NCBI GenBank assembly: GCA_019239825.1 | Contig: JAFAZK010000078.1 | Coordinates: forward strand, 1 to 40,735 | Direction of reading: 5' to 3' | From: Verrucomicrobiota bacterium | GTDB taxonomy: Bacteria; Verrucomicrobiota; Verrucomicrobiia; Chthoniobacterales; JAFAMB01 | DNA length: 40,735 bases | Shown here: in pieces, positions 9,373-18,342 of the stretch | Layout of the letters: every line of letters starts with the position of its first letter | Position numbering within the stretch: position 1 is the stretch's first letter | Notes under the pieces: generated by a model | The model's database searches: none | Seen by the model: the letters and a program-made list of their open reading frames with translations, nothing else | What the model was told of the DNA's origin: nothing | Made by a program: the position numbers and the translations under genes

Positions 9373-10650
9373 TTAATTTTCTGGGGAAGTGTGGATGCTG
9401 ACGGGCTCTAATTGCAGCCCGGACGATGTCTCACGAACTCGGACGGATTGATTCAAAGAAAAAAAGACATCTCCTTTGTGATCGCCACTGGTCCCTTGTC
9501 CCAAAATGGTAAGGTTGACCACGCCGGCATCGGTCACGGTTGCTCCCGAGATGTCAATACTTCCGTTGTACTGTTGACCTTTGTGCGTTGCCAGAAAACT
9601 TTGCGCCATTTTCTCCGAATATTTGCCTAAATCAACGGGCCCCAAAAGATTGCCCGCGCCTGAGATTTTCCCCGCCGTACAGCGATTGTATCCCCATTTC
9701 CAGCTTGTCACTTCAACAAACGTTTTCGAGTCCGGCGACCAGGTTACATCGCATTGGTCGTGGTTGTACCGTTGCCTGGTTCCAAAATAGTCCCCGCCCG
9801 TTGTACCGACAATCTGGCTTGTCGTAAGATCAACGATATAATTGACGATCCTCCCGTAGGCCGAATCAGGAGGCTGATCGTCGGGCTGCCATCCTTTGGC
9901 GGAATAGGTACCCGGAAAATCTGGGTCCTTGAGCCCTTCCCAATCGATGTCGTTACCAGTGAACCCCAGCGCGACCGCATAACGACCGTCGGGTGATGCA
10001 GTATCATGGATTACTCGGTATTTCGCTGAATCTCCGGTCAATCCCGCAAAAGGATCAAATTCTGGTGGTCCGGCTTGTCTTAGCGTTGAGGCAGTTTTTT
10101 CCGGTTCGGACAAGAAATTGTACTCCGCCACCGCACGCTGCTCTTCGGTGCGATCATCCATTGGTTGCTTCGAAAGGTCGACTGTGGTGTTCGGAAGGCG
10201 AGCCGTGTCCGGCGTCTCCCCTTTCTTGAAGCTGCCGCTCTTTCTCAACTCCCGCAGAAGTTTTCCATCGTTTCCAAAGTACTGGCGTGATTCGTCTACC
10301 TGGGTTGCGCCATCACGCCGAGTCGTTTCTTTGCGGCTAAAAACAAGCAACGCGCCGGGGTCATCAAAATCTAAAGAAAAATATTCTGTCAACTCGCGTC
10401 CCGCCGAACTTACGCGCTCGACCGCGACTTTTATCGGGTCATCGGCTCCGTTGTACCAGGCTTGCTCAACCGTTGTATCTCCTTCAGATTCCGTCTTTCT
10501 GGAGTACCGAATGGAGCGATCGAGCTGAGCTTCGACTTGCTGATACCGCTGCATTAACTCCTTAACCGTATCGTCGGACTGCGTTGCGAACGAAGCTTTG
10601 TCTCCCAGGGCGATTATCAGCAAAAGGTAAAAACAGCTATTTCTATTCAC
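9373..10650 (-). CDS. Exported protein of unknown function with TolB-like SPDG motifs
   Basis: A 425-residue protein with a short signal peptide (FYLLLIIALG, likely cut after SFA). I do not recognise the family. Two segments, SPDGRYAVALGF and VTWSPDSKTFVEV, resemble the strand-turn signature of TolB/WD40-type beta-propeller blades, so the central region may be a partial propeller; the N-terminal third is charged and the C-terminal third beta-rich. It lies 145 bp upstream of the TPR-like gene on the same strand and could belong to its transcription unit. Confidence 0.72.
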   Translation of the reverse strand: MNRNSCFYLLLIIALGDKASFATQSDDTVKELMQRYQQVEAQLDRSIRYSRKTESEGDTTVEQAWYNGADDPIKVAVERVSSAGRELTEYFSLDFDDPGALLVFSRKETTRRDGATQVDESRQYFGNDGKLLRELRKSGSFKKGETPDTARLPNTTVDLSKQPMDDRTEEQRAVAEYNFLSEPEKTASTLRQAGPPEFDPFAGLTGDSAKYRVIHDTASPDGRYAVALGFTGNDIDWEGLKDPDFPGTYSAKGWQPDDQPPDSAYGRIVNYIVDLTTSQIVGTTGGDYFGTRQRYNHDQCDVTWSPDSKTFVEVTSWKWGYNRCTAGKISGAGNLLGPVDLGKYSEKMAQSFLATHKGQQYNGSIDISGATVTDAGVVNLTILGQGTSGDHKGDVFFSLNQSVRVRETSSGLQLEPVSIHTSPEN

Positions 10651-11159
10651 AGTGATTCAAGGCCCGGCGATTAGTGAGTGCCTGAGGGAGGCATAACCGA
10701 TGACTTATTTCCCGCGACGAAAACCAAGAGCTTAGCGTTGAGTTTTGCGCGACTACCTAACCAGGAATGTGATTGCAAGGGGTTCTCCGAGTTGTCCCCT
10801 CCATGCGACCTCTAGTCCATCCTGGGGAAAACTCAGCGCCAGGTCAATCACAATGACTTCTAACTGAATGCAACACGCGGTGGCTAACGCCGCCCGAGTT
10901 TTGTCGTTGATCATCCGGGATTCAAGCCACCTCATACCGCCTGCCGATACAGCTTGTTTATTATGAGGCGTGCCTGGATCTGTCGTTAGCGACGGCACGC
11001 GAGCGACAGCTTAAGACCGGTTTTGGCCGAGCATATTTGAAGAGACGTCTTTCTCTGCCATAGGCCCACTGTCAAATCTCAGGATTCCGCGCCCTGGTAC
11101 AGAAAAGATGGTTGAAAAAGGCAACGATTAGAGTTACCGGAGCAGCTTCGACCCAAGAC
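10651..11159. other. Long intergenic stretch upstream of tRNA-Val
   Basis: About 500 bp without a convincing gene. A minus-strand frame at 10753-10998 (81 codons) contains a hydrophobic IQLEVIVIDLAL segment faintly like the end of a ROK-family protein, but nothing else supports it. GCGTGCC (10968-10974) and GGCACGC (10994-11000) can pair around a smaller GTCG/CGAC stem. None of the word-array repeats common elsewhere is present. Confidence 0.4.
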
Positions 11160-11234
<75 letters not shown>

Positions 11235-11370
11235 TGCCGACCGTATTCCGCTTTCGTGAGATCAGCGCGGAATTTATCCATTTCAGGCTTCCCGACCGCC
11301 CCGATGGTCTGTGCCGAATTTTGCTAGTGTCTCTCTGTAGGTACTAGATTTCCAATACTTGCAGCACAAA

Positions 11371-11390
11371 TTCGAACCCTCTATCGCGCA
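11371..11390 (+). repeat. Displaced copy of the tRNA-Val 3' end (possible old attachment site)
   Basis: Twenty bases match the T-loop through discriminator of the tRNA (11212-11231) with one substitution. The copy begins 159 bp downstream of the original and is not part of a cloverleaf. Duplicated tRNA 3' ends are the usual footprint of tyrosine-recombinase integration. No integrase is in the window, so this would be a remnant. Confidence 0.55.
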
Positions 11391-11458
11391 TTTGCGCAAG
11401 GGAATCAACGAGTTACGCTAGAAGCTAGTCTATCCAATATCGGCCCGAGTGGCTTGAT

Positions 11459-12208
11459 ATGATACCCTTAGCGAAGACATCCGAGCATTTTTCTTCTAAT
11501 CGAAGCGCCACCGTCCCGAGTGGGCTCGCACGGGTCTTCAGCGTGTTAGTACAGGTGTTCGCAATGTTTTTGCCCCATCCCGCAAAACGCTTTTTGTTAC
11601 GTTCCGCGCTGGGTTGGTCAATCGGCAAGGACACAAAAATCGGTTGCTCAATCATTTTATGCGCCCAGGTACGCATTGGAGAGAATTGCCAGATCGGACA
11701 TTTCAACCTTTTCCGCGACTTGCAGACGCTTGAGATCGGCAACGAAACCAAGGTTTGCAACCTGAACCATTTTATGGCCAGTAAACACAGGGGTTGGCCG
11801 GACGGGTTCGCGATCGGAGGGAATTCTCAAATAACCAGTCGCCACTTTTTTGATTGTTCGGGCGGGATAAGAATTGGGCATGGATGTCTTATCGGAGGCC
11901 GGGATTCGCAATTTTGGACGCATTTTTTCATTTCCCACGACGGGGTTAGCCGAATCGAATGGCGTGAGTTAACGATCGCCGACCGCTGCTACGTCTGCGC
12001 GCGAACAACGCTTGTGTACTGTAAAATACCATCCGATTGCGTCGTTGGCGCAGGAGCGGTGGTGACCAAAGACTTTTCCAAAGAGGGAATCGGACTGCTG
12101 CTGGCCGGAAATCCGGCCACGATAAAGAAGAGATACGCCTTACCGCCAATAGCGACTCGCTATGATGTTCCAGACCTCAATGAGTACGACGGTGCTCACC
12201 TTTCGTGA
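11459..12208 (+). CDS. Left-handed beta-helix (hexapeptide) acyltransferase
   Basis: Probable cytoplasmic O-acetyltransferase acting on a sugar or polysaccharide precursor with acetyl-CoA. The 249-residue protein shows imperfect hexapeptide steps (IGKDTKIGCSII, VRIGENCQIGHF, LEIGNETKV, IRIGHGCLIGG, then LTIADRCYVCARTTLVYCKIPSDCVVGAGAVVTKD) and the closing LLAGNPATIKKR typical of maltose/galactoside acetyltransferase relatives. The SHDG histidine lies where the family's catalytic residue is expected. ATG at 11459 follows the displaced tRNA 3' copy by 68 bp. A hydrophobic patch near residues 25-38 might anchor it to the membrane. No neighbouring polysaccharide cluster is adjacent, which fits an inserted gene. 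Confidence 0.82.
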   Translation: MIPLAKTSEHFSSNRSATVPSGLARVFSVLVQVFAMFLPHPAKRFLLRSALGWSIGKDTKIGCSIILCAQVRIGENCQIGHFNLFRDLQTLEIGNETKVCNLNHFMASKHRGWPDGFAIGGNSQITSRHFFDCSGGIRIGHGCLIGGRDSQFWTHFFISHDGVSRIEWRELTIADRCYVCARTTLVYCKIPSDCVVGAGAVVTKDFSKEGIGLLLAGNPATIKKRYALPPIATRYDVPDLNEYDGAHLS

Positions 12209-12242
12209 GTTATCCGCTAACGATCAATGAGCGTTTGCGCCG

Positions 12243-12632
12243 CTAAGACAACTCTTCGCGAGATTTGCGCGCAAGAACGTGGTCGAGAAACGGCTGTTTA
12301 TAGGTTTCGAAGACCATATTAATGATCGCGGCGTCGTCGGCATAGCCGACCCCAGAGATCGTGTCAGGGATGATATCGACGCCCTTCCGGAGGTACGAGA
12401 GGGCGAACGCTGCCTCCGCGATTGCGGTATAAGGGATGTCAGGACTCAGTCCTGAATAAAAATCCTCAATTAATTGGGCCAGGAATTCCACTTGGTCCGG
12501 CAACTGAGGAAACTCAGTCACCTGGGTGGCCATAAGCCGAATTTCAGGTAGATGCCGAATGAGGCGCCCCAAGCCCGCCGGCGTTACCCGGCGCGCGCCG
12601 TCGACGATGAACTTTTCTAGGTCCTGTCTCAT
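12243..12632 (-). CDS. DUF1232 (YkvA-type) protein
   Basis: A 129-residue protein whose C-terminal half has the DUF1232 signature: AFALSYLRKGVDIIPDTISGVGYADDAAIINMVF (hydrophobic helix, D-I-I-P-D turn, then G-Y-x-D-D). Family members are small, mostly membrane-associated proteins without a defined role. The segment here is only moderately hydrophobic. ATG at 12632 is the only start that keeps the N-terminal helix. The upstream region is taken up by a four-box repeat element whose first box ends about 80 bp from the start. Confidence 0.82.
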   Translation of the reverse strand: MRQDLEKFIVDGARRVTPAGLGRLIRHLPEIRLMATQVTEFPQLPDQVEFLAQLIEDFYSGLSPDIPYTAIAEAAFALSYLRKGVDIIPDTISGVGYADDAAIINMVFETYKQPFLDHVLARKSREELS

Positions 12633-13074
12633 TCTTGGCTGAGAGTATCATAACGGGTCTGCGGAACTCACCGCTTTTCTTTCGGATCTCGAGCAAGTCA
12701 TCCACAGCACTGGAGGGGAGCCGCTTTGGATCATGCCCGAACACCCCCCGCGATATATGTCTCGGCGCGTGTACCACCCAAACTCTCTTTAAACAGGCGG
12801 CTCCCGCGAACGTTTCGACGTATGGTTAGGTTTATCGGGGGTCTTGGCCGGATCAAGAGTCTCCGAGCGGTCGGATGAGACAAACATCGCGCTGGATAAT
12901 TTCCGGGAGCCGCCTGTTTAACTCGATGTTTAGGCCTTACCCGCACCGATGCGAACTATGCGGGCATTTTTGGAACGGGCCAAAGCGGCTCCCCTCCAGG
13001 CCGTGGGCCATTCGGCACTTGTGTTCAATAGCGGAACGAGAAGCCGGCGTCTGATTGCTGGCTGTGTCCCATCC
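12633..13074. other. Gap filled by four-box element copy I
   Basis: No gene is recognisable between alaS and the DUF1232 gene. About two thirds of the 442 bp is the repeat at 12710-12999; the remaining flanks are featureless. Confidence 0.5.
12710..12999. repeat. Four-box inverted-repeat element, copy I
   Basis: Box A CTGGAGGGGAGCCGCTTT (12710-12727) is the perfect 18-bp reverse complement of box A' (12982-12999). Between them, B' (12791-12812, AAACAGGCGGCTCCCGCG...) pairs with B (12901-12921, ...CGGGAGCCGCCTGTTT). All four share the core GGGAGCCGC/GCGGCTCCC, so A can also pair with B' and B with A'. Boxes match copies II and III closely; the DNA between boxes is less similar. Confidence 0.85.
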
Positions 13075-15750
13075 TCAGCTCGACGACCCGATCTTCGTGC
13101 TGATCTCGCGAGCTCTGGCCAGAGCCTCTGGGAGTTTGGAGACGTCCTTGCCTACGCCTCTAGCCAAATCCGGTTTGCCGCCGCCTTTGCCATTTAGAAT
13201 TGCAGTCAGCTCCTGCACCAGTTTTCCGGCTGGTTGATCCTTCATCACAGAGGGGCCGCAAAAGGCGAGCACATGAATCTGGTCGGGTTGTTTACCGAAA
13301 AGCACTGCCAGACCGTCAAACTTCTTCGCCTTGAGGGCGCCGGCGATCGCTTGCAGGAAATCGCCGGTAACGTTTTCGATTGATTGGACTAGTTTGCCCG
13401 ATCTGAGGTCGAAGTTGCTCAGATATTGCTCCGCCTCGCGTTGCATCGCCTGGGAGCGCTCCTTCTCAACCGTCTTCCGTAAGTCGAGGAGTTGTTGCTG
13501 CAAATCGTCCGCGCGTTTGTTCTCTTTCTCAAGTTGAGCCCGCAAATACTGCAACGCGGTTAATCCAGTCAAAGCTTCCACCCGCCGGACACCAGCGGAG
13601 ATAGCGCCTTCGGTGGTGATGACAAACAGGCCAATCTCTCCGGTCCGACGGACATGGGTGCCACCGCACAGCTCCATCGAATAACCGTCCAATTGACCGG
13701 CTACACCGCCGATCTGAACGACGCGAACCGATGCCCCGTATTTTTCACCGAAGAACTGCATGATTTGGGGTCGTTGCTTCACTGCATCGTAAGGGAACTC
13801 TTGCCAGGTGACCGAGTCATCCAATGTCACTTGTTTGTTGACCAGCTGTTCAACCGAGCGGACCTGGTCCGGCGAAAGTGCATTACTATTGAAGTCGAAC
13901 CGCAAGTACTCTGGTCCGACGTAGGATCCTTTCTGCGTGGCATCCTTGCCTACGACTTGGTGGAGGGCCCAGTGCAGCAAATGAGTCGCCGTATGATTAG
14001 CCTCGATTAACCGGCGGCGTTTCAGGTCAATCTTGAGTTTCACCTGATCGGGCGTCTGAAAATTTGAATCTCCCGGCAAGCTCAAGTAAAACGTTCTGCC
14101 TTGTTTCACCACTCCGCTCACCGGCAATTTGCGCCCCGTCGAAGTTACTAGCTCGCCCGTATCACTGACTTGTCCGCCCATCTCCGCATAAAAGGGAGAA
14201 CGATCAACGGCTACCAACACCTCTCCCTTCTGCGGAAGTGCAGAGACAGCCGTGGCATCAGATTCCGCCGAAGAAAACCCGACGAACTCGGTGGGAACCG
14301 ATTCTTCCGCTGCAGAGACGATCGACTTTTCTTGTGCGGCCCGGGACCGCTCCCGCTGAGCGTCCAGAAAACGGTCGACGGCTTGCAAATCCAGGGTCAG
14401 ACCTCGTTCCCGGACTAGAACCTCCGTAAGATCGACCGGGAAACCGTAGGTGTCGTATAGCATGAACGCCGTCTCTGGTGAGAATTCTCCGGTTGGATGC
14501 TCTCGGAGATGATCTTCGAAAATGCGAAGGCCGCGATCCAGTGTTCGGTTAAACAGAGCTTCCTCGTCTGCTAGAATTTGGGTGATTTTTTCCTGGTTCG
14601 CGGTGAGCTCTGGGAAAACGTTTCCAAATTCCGCTACGACCGTGGGCGCTAGTTTCGCGAGAAAACCAGCCGAACCGAACCCGAGGTCGCGTCCAAATAG
14701 GACCGCCCGGCGCAAGATCCGTCGGATAACATAGTTCCGATCCGTGTTGCTCGGGATTATGCCGTCCGCAATTGCAAAACAAAGTGTGCGGATGTGATCG
14801 GACACGACACGAAAGGCGACATCGATCTTTTCTTGCTGGCTCAGATTGTTCCGGGTCGCGGGAAGGGTCGCGCGGTACTGTGCTCCGCTCCGTTCGCTAA
14901 TGGTCCGGAAAATAGGCCGAAAAACCTGGCTTTCGTAGTTAGAGCTAGGTCGGGAAAAATCGACTAGACCTTTGCTACACTCGATGATACCGCCCACCCG
15001 TTCGAAACCCATTCCGGTGTCAACGTGCTTCATGGGAAGCGGCGTGTAAGTGCCATCCGGGTTAGCGTTGAACTGTATAAAAACCAAATTCCAGATTTCC
15101 ATACAGGAGGCATCTCCCTGGTTCACCAGGCGGCCTTGAGTATCACCGGCAGGAGTGAGGTCCATGTGAACCTCCGAACAGGGACCGCAGGGGCCCGTTT
15201 CTCCCATCATCCAGAAGTTGTCTTTTTTATTGCCGGAGACGACATGCACCTTTGGATCTAGACCCGCGCGGGAAAACAGCGCGCTCCACTTTTCGTGCGC
15301 TTCCGTGTCGAACGACGGCGGGTCTTCGGGGCCAGGACTGTAGACGGTTGCATACAGTCGCCCGGGCGGAAATTGCCAGCGTTCGACCAGAAGTTCCCAC
15401 GCCCATTCAATCGCCTCCTTTTTGAAGTAGTCGCCGAAGCTCCAATTACCGAGCATTTCGAAGAAGGTGTGGTGGTAGGTATCGAATCCGACATCGTCCA
15501 GATCGTTATGCTTACCACCGGCTCGAATGCATTTCTGCGTATCCGCCGCTCGGGGCGGACTAAAAGGAGCTTTCTCCTGTCCTAAGAAATAAGGGACAAA
15601 CTGATTCATACCGGCATTCGTGAACAGAAGGTTCGGCGAAGCCGGCAATAGGCTCGAGGACGGCACGATGGTGTGCTGCCTTTCCTGGAAGAAATCCAGA
15701 AAAGATTGTCTTACTTCAAATGCGGTCTTTGGCGTCAAAATCTTAGTCAT
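13075..15750 (-). CDS. alaS: Alanyl-tRNA synthetase
   Basis: Charges tRNA-Ala with alanine and edits misacylated serine and glycine; essential and cytoplasmic. At 891 residues it has full length: class II catalytic core with FTNAGMNQFVPYFLG (residues 43-57), the HHTFFEMLGNWSFGDYF segment (93-109), the WNLVFIQF and DTGMGFER strands (220-251), the editing-domain zinc ligands HTATHLLH (586-593) and CGGTH (695-699), a coiled linker near 730-780, and the GGGKPDLARG C-Ala domain. It lies 116 bp downstream of recA on the same strand, the recA-alaS order known from many bacteria, here without recX between them. Confidence 0.97.
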   Translation of the reverse strand: MTKILTPKTAFEVRQSFLDFFQERQHTIVPSSSLLPASPNLLFTNAGMNQFVPYFLGQEKAPFSPPRAADTQKCIRAGGKHNDLDDVGFDTYHHTFFEMLGNWSFGDYFKKEAIEWAWELLVERWQFPPGRLYATVYSPGPEDPPSFDTEAHEKWSALFSRAGLDPKVHVVSGNKKDNFWMMGETGPCGPCSEVHMDLTPAGDTQGRLVNQGDASCMEIWNLVFIQFNANPDGTYTPLPMKHVDTGMGFERVGGIIECSKGLVDFSRPSSNYESQVFRPIFRTISERSGAQYRATLPATRNNLSQQEKIDVAFRVVSDHIRTLCFAIADGIIPSNTDRNYVIRRILRRAVLFGRDLGFGSAGFLAKLAPTVVAEFGNVFPELTANQEKITQILADEEALFNRTLDRGLRIFEDHLREHPTGEFSPETAFMLYDTYGFPVDLTEVLVRERGLTLDLQAVDRFLDAQRERSRAAQEKSIVSAAEESVPTEFVGFSSAESDATAVSALPQKGEVLVAVDRSPFYAEMGGQVSDTGELVTSTGRKLPVSGVVKQGRTFYLSLPGDSNFQTPDQVKLKIDLKRRRLIEANHTATHLLHWALHQVVGKDATQKGSYVGPEYLRFDFNSNALSPDQVRSVEQLVNKQVTLDDSVTWQEFPYDAVKQRPQIMQFFGEKYGASVRVVQIGGVAGQLDGYSMELCGGTHVRRTGEIGLFVITTEGAISAGVRRVEALTGLTALQYLRAQLEKENKRADDLQQQLLDLRKTVEKERSQAMQREAEQYLSNFDLRSGKLVQSIENVTGDFLQAIAGALKAKKFDGLAVLFGKQPDQIHVLAFCGPSVMKDQPAGKLVQELTAILNGKGGGKPDLARGVGKDVSKLPEALARAREISTKIGSSS

Positions 15751-15846
15751 ACTTCATGGCCGGTAATCGTACGGATCGCCGGCGAAATGCCTCGATGCTG
15801 CCGGAGGAACGTCTGCTGGCGCAGGCAGTGTCGTTCAGGAATGAAT

Positions 15847-15867
15847 GCGCATCGACTAGCGATGCGC
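15847..15867 (-). terminator. Hairpin at the recA stop codon (weak or attenuating)
   Basis: GCGCATCG (15847-15854) and CGATGCGC (15860-15867) form an 8-bp perfect stem with a 5-nt loop, starting at the last base of the recA stop on the minus strand. No U-run follows, so full termination is doubtful. It may modulate recA-alaS read-through or protect the recA 3' end. Confidence 0.4.
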
Positions 15868-16910
15868 TAATGCTTATGAGCATCACCGTCCAATGCGGCC
15901 TTCACGATCTCCTCGACCTCCGCGTAAAGTTTCCGGTCTGCTTTCAGTGTCTCCTTAGCTGCATCTCTACCTTGAGCAAGCTGCTGGCCTTTGTACGAAA
16001 TCCAGGAGCCACGCTTTTCCAAAATATTTTTCTCCAGGGCAAGATCCAGCAATGCGCCGACGTTCGAGATGCCCTCATTATACATGATATCGAATTCGGC
16101 TTCGGTGAATGGGGGAGCAACTTTGTTCTTTACGATCTTCACTTTGGTGCGGTTGCCCACGACGGTCCCATCAGTCTGCTTGATGGCGGTGATCCGCCGG
16201 ATGTCAACGCGGACGCTCGAATAGAATTTTAAAGCCTTTCCTCCCGGCGTTGTTTCCGGGTTACCAAACATGACCCCGATCTTTTCCCGAATCTGATTCG
16301 TAAAAATGCAGCAGGTACGGGCTTTTGCGATAAGAGCGGTGAGCTTTCGCAGGGCTGCACTCATGAGCCGGGCTTGAGCTCCAACCGTGGCGTCCCCGAT
16401 CTCGCCTTCGAGTTCAGCTTTAGTCACCAAGGCGGCCACCGAGTCGATCACGATCACGTCCAACGCGTTCGATCGCACTAACGTTTCGCAAATCCTCAAT
16501 GCTTCTTCACCTGAGCTTGGCTGAGACACCAACAAGTCGTCTAGATTCACGCCTAATCGCTTGGCGTACTGCGGATCCAACGCATGCTCGACATCGATAA
16601 AACCAGCGAGACCGCCTTGACGTTGTGCTTGCGCAATAACGGTCAACGTCAATGTCGTTTTACCTGAGGATTCCGGGCCAAAAATCTCCACCACTCTGCC
16701 CCGGGGAAATCCGCCTACGCCCAACGCTCGATCAATTAAGATGTTCCCGGTTGGGATAACTTCGACCGCGGTCACTCGGTCGTCACCGAGCCGCATGATC
16801 GCACCTTCTCCATAGTCCTTGGCGATTTGTTGCAACGCCAATTCCAAGTTCTTCTTGCGCGCAGTGTAAACGGGATCGACCGCCTCGACCTCGGAGTTTT
16901 TCGCAGCCAT
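15867..16910 (-). CDS. recA: RecA recombinase
   Basis: ATP-dependent strand-exchange protein for homologous recombination and the co-protease of the SOS response. The 347 residues match the usual length. Walker A GPESSGKT is at 78-85, followed by the [17 protein letters not shown] segment, Walker B-like [15 protein letters not shown]-binding loop 1 near [16 protein letters not shown] and loop 2 with [27 protein letters not shown]. The start is ATG at 16910. A perfect TATAAT lies 7 bp before it, which implies a leaderless or almost leaderless message. Confidence 0.98.
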   Translation of the reverse strand: MAAKNSEVEAVDPVYTARKKNLELALQQIAKDYGEGAIMRLGDDRVTAVEVIPTGNILIDRALGVGGFPRGRVVEIFGPESSGKTTLTLTVIAQAQRQGGLAGFIDVEHALDPQYAKRLGVNLDDLLVSQPSSGEEALRICETLVRSNALDVIVIDSVAALVTKAELEGEIGDATVGAQARLMSAALRKLTALIAKARTCCIFTNQIREKIGVMFGNPETTPGGKALKFYSSVRVDIRRITAIKQTDGTVVGNRTKVKIVKNKVAPPFTEAEFDIMYNEGISNVGALLDLALEKNILEKRGSWISYKGQQLAQGRDAAKETLKADRKLYAEVEEIVKAALDGDAHKH

Positions 16911-16917
16911 TTCCGAG

Positions 16918-16923
16918 ATTATA
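16918..16923 (-). promoter_or_regulatory. Candidate recA -10 box (TATAAT) implying a leaderless transcript
   Basis: On the minus strand TATAAT ends 7 bp before the recA ATG, so transcription would start at or next to the start codon. The region 17 bp upstream reads GTTTGG, a poor -35. No obvious LexA palindrome was recognised. Based on sequence only. Confidence 0.4.
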
Positions 16924-17010
16924 GAGCAAGACGTGGAAAACCAAACAAAGAAAGCCAGAGAAATCCGGTCGGCCGATTTCTTGGGTTACTGGTTGTAGCC
17001 GCCCGTGAAG

Positions 17011-17317
17011 CGCTGCCTCGCTTGCGAGGCCGACTTAGCCGCGTAGCGGCGAAATATTTATAGCCCAGGGTGAGTCTGCGAGTCCTGGGGTATGCGATCC
17101 AAAATGCAGCAGCGCTGAAAGCGCGTAAGAAGCGGGGTGTGTGCGGACACGCCACGATCACACATCGCATTTCAGCCATGCGTAAACACGAACGCAAATT
17201 CTGCGGCGCTTACAGTGCTGAATCCTTTTTTTAAACGCGTACCTAGGGCTACGCCCTAGTCTATAAATATGCCGCCGCTACGCGGCTAAGTATCAGCCTC
17301 GCAAGCGAGGCAACGCT
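17011..17317. repeat. Composite inverted repeat of nested palindromes between recA and the quinone oxidoreductase gene
   Basis: The left arm 17011-17070 and right arm 17243-17317 are near-complete reverse complements. Each arm is itself built of small palindromes: GCCTCGC-TT-GCGAGGC, GCCGC-GTA-GCGGC, and on the right CTAGGGC-TA-CGCCCTAG. The two palindromes are separated from an AT-rich TATTTATAG/CTATAAATA step. Inside, CAGCGCTGAAAGCGC (about 17110-17124) pairs imperfectly with GGCGCTTACAGTGCTG (17205-17220). No gene is present in the 460-bp gap. Confidence 0.8.
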
Positions 17318-17370
17318 CCACGGTGGCGATCCTTGGTGATCCCTTTTGGCAGACCATTTAGTTGATGCGC

Positions 17371-18342
17371 TTAGCCGGCGACTTCGACAATCAGTTTGCC
17401 CGTAGTGGCTCTCGATTCCAAGTCGCGATGTGCTTGAGCAACCTCTGCGAGCGGGTATCGCTTTTCGATTCTTAGACGAAGCTTTCCGTTGTGTACCAGC
17501 CCTAGGATCGTGCCTGAACGCTGAAGAAGCTCTTGCCGATCTGCGCAGTGGTGAGCCAGGCTAGGTCGGGTCAAAAAGAGAGAGCCCTTTTCAGACAGAA
17601 TGATGGGATCGATAGGCGGAACCTTGCCGCTGGATTGACCGAATAGGACCAACGTCCCGCGCGGCCGCAGCACCTCGAAGCCGCCTTCATAGGTGGTAAG
17701 CCCCACCGAATCGTAAACCACGTTGACCCCTTTGCCGCTCGTCAGCTCTTTAACCCGGGCGACAAAGTTTTCGTCCTTATACAGGATGGTTTCGTCTGCA
17801 CCGGCTTGCTTGGCCAATTTCGCTTTGTCGGCGGTCGAGACCGTCGTGTAGACGGTGGCTCCTTTCGATTTCAATAACTGAATCAAAAGCAAACCGGTCC
17901 CGCCGGCGCCGGCGTGTACCACGGCTACGTCGCCCGATTTTGCCGGAAAGGTACTTTCGGATAAATAGTGGGCGGTCATCCCCTGCAGCATGACGGCCGC
18001 CGCAGCGTCAAATCCTACTCCATCGGGAATCGGTATCAGTCTTGCGGCCGGAACAATCGCGTACTCGGCGTATGCGCCCGCAGCCATCACCCAGGCGACT
18101 CGAGTTCCAGGAGTCAGGTCACACCCGGGTCCGGCATTTTCTACCGTGCCGGCGCCTTCCATTCCGGGCGTGTATGGAAATGTCACTTTGTAAATCCCGG
18201 TCCGTTGATAGATGTCGATGAAATTGATTCCGGCTGCTATGACACGGACCAGAGCCTGATTCTCGCCTGGTTTCGGCTGCGGAGCTTCATCGAGCTGCAA
18301 GACCTCTGGACCACCGAAGGTATGGATACGAACCGCTTTCAT
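17371..18342 (-). CDS. NADPH:quinone oxidoreductase, zinc-free medium-chain dehydrogenase family
   Basis: Cytoplasmic one-electron quinone reductase of the QOR/zeta-crystallin type. The 323 residues show the N-terminal catalytic domain (MKAVRIHTFGGPEVLQL, then GINFIDIYQRTGIYK and PGMEGAGTVE) without the zinc ligands of alcohol dehydrogenases. The NADPH Rossmann motif HAGAGGTGLLLIQLLK lies near residues 142-157, followed by the family segments GADETILYKDENF and VYDSVGLTTYEGG. The C-terminus ends in TTGKLIVEV, as usual. ATG at 18342 is the only sensible start. Its promoter side faces four-box element copy II, its 3' side the composite repeat. Confidence 0.92.
   Translation of the reverse strand: MKAVRIHTFGGPEVLQLDEAPQPKPGENQALVRVIAAGINFIDIYQRTGIYKVTFPYTPGMEGAGTVENAGPGCDLTPGTRVAWVMAAGAYAEYAIVPAARLIPIPDGVGFDAAAAVMLQGMTAHYLSESTFPAKSGDVAVVHAGAGGTGLLLIQLLKSKGATVYTTVSTADKAKLAKQAGADETILYKDENFVARVKELTSGKGVNVVYDSVGLTTYEGGFEVLRPRGTLVLFGQSSGKVPPIDPIILSEKGSLFLTRPSLAHHCADRQELLQRSGTILGLVHNGKLRLRIEKRYPLAEVAQAHRDLESRATTGKLIVEVAG

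Noticed and set aside
10753-10998. Minus-strand 81-codon frame in the gap before tRNA-Val
   Set aside because: One hydrophobic segment faintly recalls a ROK-family end, but there are no motifs, no Shine-Dalgarno and no supporting context.
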